Source of the DNA: Hahellaceae bacterium | GTDB lineage: Bacteria > Pseudomonadota > Gammaproteobacteria > Pseudomonadales > Oleiphilaceae | Assembly: GCA_024234505.1 (NCBI GenBank) | Contig: JACKOD010000002.1 | Span: 682,001 to 746,000, forward strand | DNA length: 64,000 bases | Direction of reading: 5' to 3' | Shown: piece by piece, positions 8,776 to 16,451 of the stretch | How the letters are laid out: each line of letters starts with the position of its first letter | Numbering within the stretch: the first letter of the stretch is position 1 | Program-made: the position numbers and the translations under genes | Notes under the pieces: generated by a model | What the model saw: the letters and a program-made list of their open reading frames with translations, nothing else | Told to the model about the DNA's origin: nothing | Databases searched by the model: none

Positions 8776-10242
8776 ATGATGTTGGGCAAGTATATCAAAC
8801 AAGTTTTTACCGGGCTGACGTTTATCGTGTCAGGGCCCGCGATGGTGACATCGCTTACTGGTGTGGCCCTGTGGAGTGCATTGCCTTTAACCGCGCAGGC
8901 CAGGGTGGAATATCTGGATCGGGTGATTGCACTGGTAGACGACGACATTGTGATGGAGTCGGAACTCAAGAGCCGGATTCTCACCGTGACGGCCAGATTG
9001 AGCGCGCAGGGAACGCCACTTCCCCCTCAGGAGGTGTTGGAGAAACGGGTGCTGGATCAACTGATTCTGGAAAATATCCAGATGCAGATGGCAGAGCAGG
9101 CAGGTTTGAGAGTAAGTGATAACCAGCTGAACGAAACCATGGCGAATATCGCCAAGCGCAATGGCTTAACACTGGCGCAGTTTCAGGAGGCACTTAAATC
9201 CGAAGGACTCACTTACCGTGAAGCGCGAGAGCAAATTCGTCGGGAAATGATTATCAGCCGTTTGCAGCAGCGCAAGGTTGACCGCCGGGTACGTGTGACC
9301 GATCAGGAAATCCAGGTGTTTCTTGCCTCGGAGGAAGGTCGTAAACGTACTGCTGCCGAATACTATCTTGGCCATATTCTGGTGGCGCTGTCTGAAAATG
9401 CCACTCCGAAGGAAGAAGCCGCGGCCCAACAGAAAGTGGATGAAATACTGGCCCGCCTTAAAGGAGGTGCAGACTTCAAGCAGGTCGCGGTGGAACTCTC
9501 TGACGGGCGTAATGCCTTGCAGGGCGGTGTGTTGGGATGGAGAAAGGAAACCGAACTGCCCTCCATTGCTGCAGATGTGATTCCCTCACTGGCACTGAAC
9601 CAGCCGTCACCGGCGGTTCGAACCAGCAGTGGTTTTCACATTGTTGCCGTTCTGGATAAAAAGGGGGGAGCCTCTTATTTTGTTGAACAGTCTCATGTGC
9701 GTCACATTCTGATCAAGCCGAGCGAAATCCGAACCGAGGATGAAGCGCGCGATATTATTTTTAAATTGCACGACCGGATTGATCAGGGAGAAGACTTTGC
9801 CAATCTGGCAAAATCCAACTCGGATGATCCGGTATCCGCTATTAATGGCGGGGATATGGGATGGATTGGCCCCGGGGATACGGTTCCGTCTTTTGAAGAT
9901 GTGATGAATCATCTGGATCCCGGCAAGGTCAGTGAGCCCGTACAAACAGAATACGGCTGGCACATCATGGAAGTTCTGGAGCGTCGCAAGGAAGATGTCG
10001 GTGTTCAGTTGCAGGAAAATCAGGCGCGTCAGGTAATTCATCGTCGCAAATACGAAGAAGAACTGGTGAGCTGGTTACGTGAAATCCGTGGCGAGTCTTT
10101 TGTAGAAATTAAAGATGAAGCGGCCGCAAAAGCCGAAGAAGAAGCCCGGGCCAAAGTCGAAGCAGAAGCGGCTAAAAAGGCGGCTGAAACTGACAAGGCC
10201 ACAGAAACTGAATCATCCGGGACGCAGAACAGTGACGACTAA
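8776..10242 (+). CDS. surA: Periplasmic peptidyl-prolyl isomerase/chaperone SurA
   Basis: The 488-residue product has a signal peptide (ending about LTAQA before RVEYLDRVIALVDDDIV). A SurA N-terminal chaperone domain with ERVLDQLI-like helices follows, then two parvulin domains: one around HILVALSENATPKEE and one around VRHILIKPSEIRTEDEA to WHIMEVLERR. It escorts outer-membrane proteins to the Bam complex. It is longer than E. coli SurA because of a C-terminal tail of about 50 residues rich in Ala, Glu and Lys, which looks like a disordered or helical low-complexity extension. The last 11 bases overlap pdxA. Confidence 0.96.
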   Translation: MMLGKYIKQVFTGLTFIVSGPAMVTSLTGVALWSALPLTAQARVEYLDRVIALVDDDIVMESELKSRILTVTARLSAQGTPLPPQEVLEKRVLDQLILENIQMQMAEQAGLRVSDNQLNETMANIAKRNGLTLAQFQEALKSEGLTYREAREQIRREMIISRLQQRKVDRRVRVTDQEIQVFLASEEGRKRTAAEYYLGHILVALSENATPKEEAAAQQKVDEILARLKGGADFKQVAVELSDGRNALQGGVLGWRKETELPSIAADVIPSLALNQPSPAVRTSSGFHIVAVLDKKGGASYFVEQSHVRHILIKPSEIRTEDEARDIIFKLHDRIDQGEDFANLAKSNSDDPVSAINGGDMGWIGPGDTVPSFEDVMNHLDPGKVSEPVQTEYGWHIMEVLERRKEDVGVQLQENQARQVIHRRKYEEELVSWLREIRGESFVEIKDEAAAKAEEEARAKVEAEAAKKAAETDKATETESSGTQNSDD

Positions 10243-11233
10243 TCTCACGCCGTTAGCCTTAACCTGCGGCGAACCCGCCGGCATCGGTCCTGAACTCTGC
10301 ATACAGCTTGCACAACAAGGCGGGCTGGAAGGGGTGGTGTTGATCGCGGATCCTGACATGCTGGCCGCGCGTGCTCGTGAGCTGGGGCTTCCATTGCGTG
10401 TACATATCTGGCAGGCAGGCGACGCCGTACAGGCTCCGGACGCGCTGCCCACAGACGTATGGGTGCAGCCTGTGCGCGTGGCGGAGCCGGTTCAGGCGGG
10501 CAAATTGAATCCGGCCAATGCGGCTTATGTACTGGAAACGCTTCGAATCGCGGCGCAAGGGGCGCTGGATGGAACCTTTGCCGGTATTGTGACAGCCCCG
10601 GTACACAAAGGTGTGATCAATGAATCCGGTATCCCCTTTACTGGACACACAGAATATTTTCAGGCGATTTGTGAAGTTCCGCGCGTTGTCATGATGCTTG
10701 CAACCGAAGGCTTGCGTGTTGCTTTGGCGACCACGCACTTACCCTTGCGAGAAGTGCCGGATGCCATTACGCCCTCGTTGCTGCGTCAGGTGGTGACTAT
10801 ATTACACCGGGAGTTGCAGACCAAATTCGGTATTGCGGATCCTCATATTCTGGTGGCAGGGCTGAATCCTCATGCCGGTGAAGGCGGCCATATGGGACGG
10901 GAGGAGCTGGATATTATCTCGCCTGTGCTGGAGACCTTTCGCCAACAGGGGGTGAGGCTGACAGGGCCATTGCCTGCCGATACCCTGTTTACGCCCCATC
11001 ATCTGCAGGACGCGGATGCTGTGCTAGCCATGTATCATGATCAGGGCTTACCTGTGCTGAAATACAAGGGCTTTGGTGCAGCGGTAAACATTACGCTTGG
11101 CCTGCCGATTATTCGTACGTCGGTGGATCACGGAACCGCACTGGATTTGGCCGGCACCGGACGAGCTGACGCCGGCAGCCTGCGCGTAGCCATTAGCTAC
11201 GCCCGACAGATGCGTGCAGCACAGCAACGCTGA
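10232..11233 (+). CDS. pdxA: 4-hydroxythreonine-4-phosphate dehydrogenase
   Basis: The best start is the GTG at 10232 (VTTNLTPLALTCGEPAGIGPE), which overlaps the end of surA and gives 333 residues, the normal PdxA size. The frame is open further upstream, but only through the surA tail. Diagnostic segments are TCGEPAGIGPE, the metal-binding FTGHTEY and LNPHAGEGG, and AMYHDQGLPVLKY. PdxA oxidises 4-phosphohydroxy-L-threonine in the DXP-dependent pyridoxal phosphate pathway. Translational coupling to surA is likely because of the overlap. Confidence 0.95.
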   Translation: MTTNLTPLALTCGEPAGIGPELCIQLAQQGGLEGVVLIADPDMLAARARELGLPLRVHIWQAGDAVQAPDALPTDVWVQPVRVAEPVQAGKLNPANAAYVLETLRIAAQGALDGTFAGIVTAPVHKGVINESGIPFTGHTEYFQAICEVPRVVMMLATEGLRVALATTHLPLREVPDAITPSLLRQVVTILHRELQTKFGIADPHILVAGLNPHAGEGGHMGREELDIISPVLETFRQQGVRLTGPLPADTLFTPHHLQDADAVLAMYHDQGLPVLKYKGFGAAVNITLGLPIIRTSVDHGTALDLAGTGRADAGSLRVAISYARQMRAAQQR

Positions 11234-11301
11234 CGCGGATCGCGCACCTAACCCGCGCAATCGACTATTTAAACCACGACAGGTGGAACGAGACAAACTG
11301 A

Positions 11302-12144
11302 ATGGCAAAAAACTCCGGTTTACAGGGGCATCAGGCCCGTAAGCGCTTTGGTCAGAACTTTTTGCAAGACCACGGTATCATTGACAAAATTGTTCGTGGC
11401 ATTGCTCCGAAAGCAGGCGACAACCTGGTTGAAATCGGGCCGGGCCTGGGCGCCTTGACGGAAGTCTTGCTGGAAGAAGGTGATGGCCACTTGAATGTGG
11501 TGGAGCTGGATCGCGACCTGATTCCCGGGCTACGGGTAAAGTTCTTTAACTATCCCGGCTTTACCATTCATGAAGCTGACGCATTGAAATTTGATTTCAA
11601 TACGCTGGCCACCCCGGAAAGACCCTTGCGTTTGGTGGGAAATTTACCTTACAACATTTCAACGCCGCTGATTTTTCATCTGCTGGAGCATACGCGCAAC
11701 ATTAAAGACATGCACTTTATGTTGCAAAAAGAAGTGGTCGAGCGTTTGGGGGCGCATCCGGGAGACAGCAACTATGGTCGGCTGAGCATCATGGCGCAGT
11801 ATTATTGCCGGGTACAACCGCTATTTATTGTGCCGCCTCATGCCTTTAAGCCGCAACCCAAAGTGGACTCGGCGATTGTCCGGTTATCTCCGCATGCTCA
11901 ATTGCCCTGGCCCACTAAAGATACCTATTGGCTGGAACGGGTGGTTAAAACGGCATTTGCCCAACGTCGCAAAACCCTGCGAAACGCGTTGGGGACCCTG
12001 TTAGATGCACAGAGTTTAAAGCAGCTGGACGTCGATCCGGTTCGTCGCCCGGAAACCTTGTCTTTACAGGAATATGTGCGCCTGGCTGACTGGCTCTGTG
12101 ATCATCCTCCGGTTGAAAACACGAGTGCCGAGGTCTCGGAATGA
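11302..12144 (+). CDS. rsmA: 16S rRNA (adenine1518/1519-N6)-dimethyltransferase
   Basis: This 280-residue protein (also called KsgA) opens RKRFGQNFLQD, the family signature. SAM-binding motif I is VEIGPGLGALTE, and the catalytic NLPYNIS (N-L-P-Y) is present. It dimethylates two adjacent adenines in helix 45 of 16S rRNA during 30S assembly. It follows pdxA by about 70 bp, and its stop overlaps the apaH start by four bases, so rsmA and apaH are translationally coupled. Confidence 0.97.
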   Translation: MAKNSGLQGHQARKRFGQNFLQDHGIIDKIVRGIAPKAGDNLVEIGPGLGALTEVLLEEGDGHLNVVELDRDLIPGLRVKFFNYPGFTIHEADALKFDFNTLATPERPLRLVGNLPYNISTPLIFHLLEHTRNIKDMHFMLQKEVVERLGAHPGDSNYGRLSIMAQYYCRVQPLFIVPPHAFKPQPKVDSAIVRLSPHAQLPWPTKDTYWLERVVKTAFAQRRKTLRNALGTLLDAQSLKQLDVDPVRRPETLSLQEYVRLADWLCDHPPVENTSAEVSE

Positions 12145-12980
12145 CACGCTATGCCGTGGGCGATATCCAGGGCTGTTATGATGAACTACAGCAGCTACTG
12201 GCACAGGTCAGCTTTGACCCGAGCGTGGATCAGCTGTGGGTGGTGGGCGATCTGGTGAATCGTGGCCCCAAGTCGCTGGAAACGCTGCGCTTGATACGCT
12301 CGCTCGGTACGGCCGCACGCGTTGTGCTCGGCAATCACGATCTGCATTTACTGGCGGTGGCGTGCGGTGCACAAAAGCATAAACGCAAAGACAGTTTTGA
12401 TGATGTGCTCAACGCGCCGGACGCCAGCGAACTGTTGGCCTGGCTGCAGGCTTGCCCGCTGATGCTGTGTGACGAAGCCCATCAGTTGATCATGACGCAT
12501 GCCGGTTTGCCGCACATCTGGTCGGTCAGCAACGCGCTACAATATGCGGGGGAAGTGGCCAAAGTGCTGCAAGGCCCGAATGCCAAAGAATTTTTTCACG
12601 CCATGTACGGCAACGAACCTGCCACTTGGGACGAGTCTCTTACCGGGATGACACGCTTGCGGGTGATTACCAATTATTTTACGCGGATGCGCTTTGTGGC
12701 GGCCGATGGCGGGCTCGATTTCGGCAATAAGTTTGAGCCGGAAAGCGCGCCTCCGGGATTTGCCCCCTGGTTTGATTATCCTCGCCAGGACAAGGTTCGA
12801 ATCGTATTCGGACATTGGGCGGCCTTGATGGGTAAACTGGATCACGAGCACTTTATCGGACTGGATACCGGTTGTGTTTGGGGAAATGACTTAACCATGC
12901 TCAATCTGGATTCGCTGGGTGTAATGCCGCGCCAGATCTACTGTGCGCCTTGTCGCGGAACGGGATTAACGGATGACTGA
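12141..12980 (+). CDS. apaH: Bis(5'-nucleosyl)-tetraphosphatase, symmetrical
   Basis: The 279-residue product carries the metallophosphatase motifs in order: YAVGDIQGCYDEL, VVGDLVNRGPKS and VVLGNHDLHLLA, then MTHAGLPH and the late FGHWAALMG. ApaH cleaves Ap4A to two ADP and also removes Np4 caps from RNA. Its start overlaps rsmA by four bases, and its stop overlaps the DUF423 gene by eight bases. The arrangement after rsmA is the usual gammaproteobacterial one. Confidence 0.96.
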   Translation: MTRYAVGDIQGCYDELQQLLAQVSFDPSVDQLWVVGDLVNRGPKSLETLRLIRSLGTAARVVLGNHDLHLLAVACGAQKHKRKDSFDDVLNAPDASELLAWLQACPLMLCDEAHQLIMTHAGLPHIWSVSNALQYAGEVAKVLQGPNAKEFFHAMYGNEPATWDESLTGMTRLRVITNYFTRMRFVAADGGLDFGNKFEPESAPPGFAPWFDYPRQDKVRIVFGHWAALMGKLDHEHFIGLDTGCVWGNDLTMLNLDSLGVMPRQIYCAPCRGTGLTDD

Positions 12981-13389
12981 CGCTTCCATGGCGACGATTT
13001 CCCGCGGCTGGATCGCGTCCGGCGCCTTCAGTATGTCACTGGCCGTGGCTTTGGGGGCTTATGGTGCCCATGGTGCGCACTGGATGCCGGATAGCCAATT
13101 GAGCAATTTGCATACGGCCGTGCAGTATCATCTGGTGCATAGCCTCGCGTTGATGCTGTTAGGCGGTTTAGCCGCATGGCTACCGGGTCGTCTGCTGGCC
13201 CTGGCAACCGCCTTATTGGGAAGCGGTACATTATTATTTTGCGGTAGTCTGTATCTCTATGCGTTCAGTGGTGTGAAATGGTTGGGCATGATCACGCCAT
13301 TGGGTGGCTTGTGTTTTATCGTTGGATGGCTGGTAGTGGGCGTCGCAGCGCTACGAACGCATTGCAAGCCAGCGGGAACGGGCGGTTGA
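12973..13389 (+). CDS. DUF423 small inner-membrane protein
   Basis: The 138-residue protein has about four hydrophobic segments and the DUF423 signature ALGAYGAHGAHWMP near residues 25-38. The segment VQYHLVHSLALMLLG is also typical. Family members such as E. coli YgdD have no established function. It starts eight bases before the end of apaH, which suggests coupling to that gene. Confidence 0.85.
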   Translation: MTDASMATISRGWIASGAFSMSLAVALGAYGAHGAHWMPDSQLSNLHTAVQYHLVHSLALMLLGGLAAWLPGRLLALATALLGSGTLLFCGSLYLYAFSGVKWLGMITPLGGLCFIVGWLVVGVAALRTHCKPAGTGG

Positions 13390-13467
13390 GCGCAGCGATC
13401 ATCCGTGTCGTATCGACGGGTTCAAGGTTTTAAAGGGGGAGCTCCCCCGGTGAGTCAGGAGCGAGCA

Positions 13468-13668
13468 GTGGACATCACAGTAAATGGTGAATTGAAGCAA
13501 GTCCCCGAGGATATTTCATTGCGGGAACTGGTGGTACAAATGGGGTTGGAGGGACGTCGGATAGCCGTTGAGCTTAATCTCGACATTGTGCCTCGCAGTG
13601 AGCATTCTCAGACGATGTTAAAAACGGGTGACCGGGTTGAGATTGTTCATGCTATTGGTGGTGGTTGA
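13468..13668 (+). CDS. thiS: Sulfur-carrier protein ThiS
   Basis: The start is a GTG at 13468 (VDITVNGELKQVP), with AGGAG seven bases upstream. It gives 66 residues, the normal ThiS length. The longer open frame from 13405 adds a non-homologous leader. The ubiquitin-like protein ends in Gly-Gly-Gly (HAIGGG). ThiS is adenylated and thiocarboxylated at its C-terminal Gly and donates sulfur to ThiG for the thiazole half of thiamine. It is followed by thiG after about 110 bp. Confidence 0.92.
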   Translation: MDITVNGELKQVPEDISLRELVVQMGLEGRRIAVELNLDIVPRSEHSQTMLKTGDRVEIVHAIGGG

Positions 13669-13776
13669 GGTTGTTGTTCAACTTGCCGTGATCGCACGAT
13701 TTACGCCCCTGACCTGCGCTTAACCGGCGGATGTTATTTCCAGCCACGCCTATTCATTTCAACAGACAGAGACATT

Positions 13777-14568
13777 ATGACAACACGTTCTGATACGCCT
13801 TTAGTGATTGATGGAAAAACCTACCAGTCACGTTTACTGGTAGGTACCGGTAAATATAAAGATCTGGAAGAAACCCGTCTGGCAATAGAAGCCAGCGGTG
13901 CCGAGATCGTGACGGTCGCTGTGCGCCGGACCAATATCGGGCAGAACCCGGATGAGCCTAATTTGCTGGATGTGTTGCCCCCCGACCGATACACCATCCT
14001 GCCAAACACCGCCGGGTGCTACACGGCTAAAGATGCGGTACGTACCTGTAAACTGGCGCGAGAACTGCTGGATGGCCACAATCTGGTCAAGCTGGAAGTA
14101 CTGGGTGACCAGAAGACGCTCTATCCTGACGTGACAGAAACCTTGGCGGCGGCAGAAGAACTCATCAAAGACGGGTTTAAAGTCATGGTGTACACCACCG
14201 ATGATCCCCTGATTGCCAAGCGTCTCGAAGAGATGGGCTGTGTTGCCGTGATGCCTTTGGGGGCGCCTATCGGCTCCGGACTGGGCATTCGAAACCCCTA
14301 CAATATTCGTTTGATTCTTGAAAACGCCACCGTTCCAATCCTGGTGGATGCCGGTGTGGGCACCGCCTCGGATGCTACGATTGCTATGGAAATGGGGTGT
14401 CATGGTGTGTTGATGAATACCGCTATTGCCGCAGCGCAAGACCCGATTCGTATGGCGAGAGCCATGAGGTTAGCGGTAGAGTCGGGGCGTGAAGCCTGGC
14501 TCGCCGGCAGAATGCCGCGCAAATTATACGCTTCGGCTTCATCACCCATTGATGGTGCCTTTTTCTGA
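13777..14568 (+). CDS. thiG: Thiazole synthase
   Basis: The 263-residue TIM-barrel protein has the ThiG segments SRLLVGTGKYKD and TVAVRRTN, then NTAGCYTAKDAVR and LVKLEVLGDQKTLYPD, whose Lys residues include the Schiff-base site. VDAGVGTASDA and GVLMNTAIAAA follow. ThiG condenses 1-deoxy-D-xylulose 5-phosphate, dehydroglycine and the ThiS thiocarboxylate into the thiazole phosphate. It forms a pair with thiS on the same strand. Confidence 0.97.
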   Translation: MTTRSDTPLVIDGKTYQSRLLVGTGKYKDLEETRLAIEASGAEIVTVAVRRTNIGQNPDEPNLLDVLPPDRYTILPNTAGCYTAKDAVRTCKLARELLDGHNLVKLEVLGDQKTLYPDVTETLAAAEELIKDGFKVMVYTTDDPLIAKRLEEMGCVAVMPLGAPIGSGLGIRNPYNIRLILENATVPILVDAGVGTASDATIAMEMGCHGVLMNTAIAAAQDPIRMARAMRLAVESGREAWLAGRMPRKLYASASSPIDGAFF

Positions 14569-14626
14569 TAGGGCGGGCTCGCCCGCGTGGTGAATGACGT
14601 CAGACTGACATGGCGGAGGAGCGCTT

Positions 14627-15274
14627 TTGACTGCACAAGAGAAGATGGCAAGCGACGCCACGCCGACGTCTGCCGGAGCACGTAAAAAGGTCAACCGACG
14701 CCAGCACATTCTCGAAACGCTGGCGCAGATGTTGGAACAGAATCCGGGCGAACGAATCACCACGGCCGCACTGGCGCGCCAGGTCGGTGTGACGGAGGCG
14801 GCCTTGTACCGCCATTTCCCCAGCAAGCGAAAAATGTTTGAGGGATTGATCGAGTTTATCGAAGAGGCCCTGTTTTCGCGTATTCACCGAATCGCTGCCG
14901 CCGTACCCGATACGGGAGACAAGCTGGATAAGTCGCTGTTATTGGTACTGCTTTTTGCACAGAAAAACCCGGGGCTCTGTCGGGTGCTCAATGGTGATGC
15001 CCTGACAGGCGAACATGAGGGATTACGGTCCCGCGTGTCACAAATCTACGATCGACTCGAAGCCGAACTGAGAAAACTTCTGCGTGAGGCCGAAGCAAAC
15101 TCAGGTATTCACGTTTCGATGGGAGGGGCGGTGTTTGTCTCGGCACTGGTAGCACAGGTGGAGGGACGAATTCAGCAGTTTGTCCGGAGCGGATTTAAAC
15201 GTCTGCCATCTCAGGATTGGCCGCAGGTCTGGGCCGTTTTCTCATTGCAATTGCAACGCCGCACGTTAGCCTGA
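14627..15274 (+). CDS. slmA: Nucleoid occlusion factor SlmA (TetR fold)
   Basis: The 215-residue protein starts at TTG 14627, with GGAGGA six bases upstream. An ATG six codons on is the alternative. The N-terminal helix-turn-helix contains ITTAALARQVGVTEAALYRHFPSKRKMFEGLIEFIEE, which matches SlmA closely. NPGLCRVLNGDAL and FVRSGFKRLP also match the SlmA ligand-like domain. SlmA binds specific chromosomal sites and blocks FtsZ polymerisation over the nucleoid. It is placed here after thiG, not in the more familiar dut/pyrE neighbourhood. Confidence 0.9.
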   Translation: MTAQEKMASDATPTSAGARKKVNRRQHILETLAQMLEQNPGERITTAALARQVGVTEAALYRHFPSKRKMFEGLIEFIEEALFSRIHRIAAAVPDTGDKLDKSLLLVLLFAQKNPGLCRVLNGDALTGEHEGLRSRVSQIYDRLEAELRKLLREAEANSGIHVSMGGAVFVSALVAQVEGRIQQFVRSGFKRLPSQDWPQVWAVFSLQLQRRTLA

Positions 15275-15447
15275 CGCCAGTTCAGATGATTGAATGTGCT
15301 GGCCTGTCTACCGGGTCACGAACAAGGCAATGAAATTTTGTCACGTTTTGGTCCGGGTGTTATGATGGGCCCGCCAACTTCAAAATTCGACAAACCCAGC
15401 GCGCATCCGTAGTCTGTTGCCTCTGTGGTTTGGCTAGCGCGGACGTC

Positions 15448-16314
15448 ATGATATTAAATCCCCTCTACCGGCTGTCTCTTGTTTTAAGTCTTGTCGTCAG
15501 CCTGATGTCATCACCTGCTTCGGCGGAAAGCATCCGTATTGCTACCGGTGAATGGGTACCGTATGTGTCTGAAAGTTATCCATTTCAGGGCGCCATGGGG
15601 CATATCATCCAGACTATCTATGAGCGCGCGGGTATTTCCACCGAGTTTGGCTATTACCCCTGGACCCGGGGCTACCAGATGTCCAAAGAAGGGATCATGG
15701 ATGCGACCATGCCTTACTATTGTTCGCCTGAGCGTGAAGTCTTTTTTTACTGCAGCTTGCCGATTGTGCAGGGACAGCAGGTCTTTTTCTATCGGCGGGA
15801 TTTCCAGTTCGACTGGCGAACGATCGACGATCTGGCCGGGTTAAATGTTGGTGCGACGTTAGGCTATTACTACGGCGAGGCATTCGAAAAAGCCGAGAAA
15901 GACGGCTTGTTCAAGGTGTATCGGGTTGGCAAGGACGAAACCAATTTTCTGGTGTTGTCCAAGAACCGGATTCATATCTATCCGCAGGACAAAGAAGTGG
16001 GATACGCGATGATCCGTCGCTTGTTTTCCGTTGAGGAACAAGCCGAATTTACACACCATCCTGTTCCGTTACATACGCATTCGCTGCATCTGATTTTTCC
16101 GCGCAACAGCGCAAGAAGCCAGCGCCTGCTGACCATCTTCAATGCCGGGTTACAAAAAATGCGTGATTCCGGTGAGCTGAACCATTATCTGGAGGCGATG
16201 AGTCGGGGAGATTACGAGCGGGGAATGGTTCATATCGACAAGCCGGCAGAAGCACTTCGGGTACAGTTAAAAAACGTGTCAGATCAGCAATCGCTTACAC
16301 AGGAAAAGCAATAA
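15448..16314 (+). CDS. Periplasmic solute-binding protein, family 3 (SBP_bac_3)
   Basis: The start is the ATG at 15448 (MILNPLYRLSL); an upstream TTG at 15430 is possible. Of 288 residues, the first 28 form a signal peptide ending PASA before ESIRIATGEWVPY. The mature part has the periplasmic binding protein type 2 pattern typical of amino-acid receptors that lack a neighbouring ABC permease (GYYPWTRGYQM, DDLAGLNVGATLGYYYG). With no transporter nearby and a huge kinase/diguanylate cyclase gene 137 bp downstream, a sensory role is plausible but only inferred from position. Confidence 0.82.
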   Translation: MILNPLYRLSLVLSLVVSLMSSPASAESIRIATGEWVPYVSESYPFQGAMGHIIQTIYERAGISTEFGYYPWTRGYQMSKEGIMDATMPYYCSPEREVFFYCSLPIVQGQQVFFYRRDFQFDWRTIDDLAGLNVGATLGYYYGEAFEKAEKDGLFKVYRVGKDETNFLVLSKNRIHIYPQDKEVGYAMIRRLFSVEEQAEFTHHPVPLHTHSLHLIFPRNSARSQRLLTIFNAGLQKMRDSGELNHYLEAMSRGDYERGMVHIDKPAEALRVQLKNVSDQQSLTQEKQ

Positions 16315-16335
16315 AGCTCCAGCCGCGGGATGAGG

Positions 16336-16360
16336 CACCCGCAGAGCTCGTCAGCGGGTG
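16336..16360 (+). terminator. Possible weak terminator hairpin after the solute-binding protein gene
   Basis: CACCCGC at 16336-16342 pairs with GCGGGTG at 16354-16360 over an 11-base loop. A T-rich stretch (GAATTTTTC) follows about 12 bases later. The gap to the T-run is larger than usual, so function as a terminator is uncertain. Confidence 0.3.
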
Positions 16361-16384
16361 GAAATTTGCCTGAATTTTTCTAGA

Positions 16385-16418
16385 CTGTACAGATAGCGCA
16401 TGGCTTTCTGCTGTACAG
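16385..16418. promoter_or_regulatory. Pair of identical CTGTACAG palindromes
   Basis: The 8-bp palindrome CTGTACAG occurs at 16385-16392 and again at 16411-16418, 26 bp apart start to start. Both lie 34-67 bp upstream of the large kinase/diguanylate cyclase gene. Identical palindromes on nearly the same helical face suggest a cooperative operator. It does not fit the LexA box (CTGT, eight bases, ACAG). Confidence 0.4.
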
Positions 16419-16451
16419 CCAGAGAGTCCCGCCACTGGTCTTCGGGTTCAG

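Noticed and set aside
16385..16418. LexA (SOS) box
   Set aside because: LexA sites need CTGT and ACAG separated by eight bases; here the halves are directly joined (CTGTACAG) in both copies.
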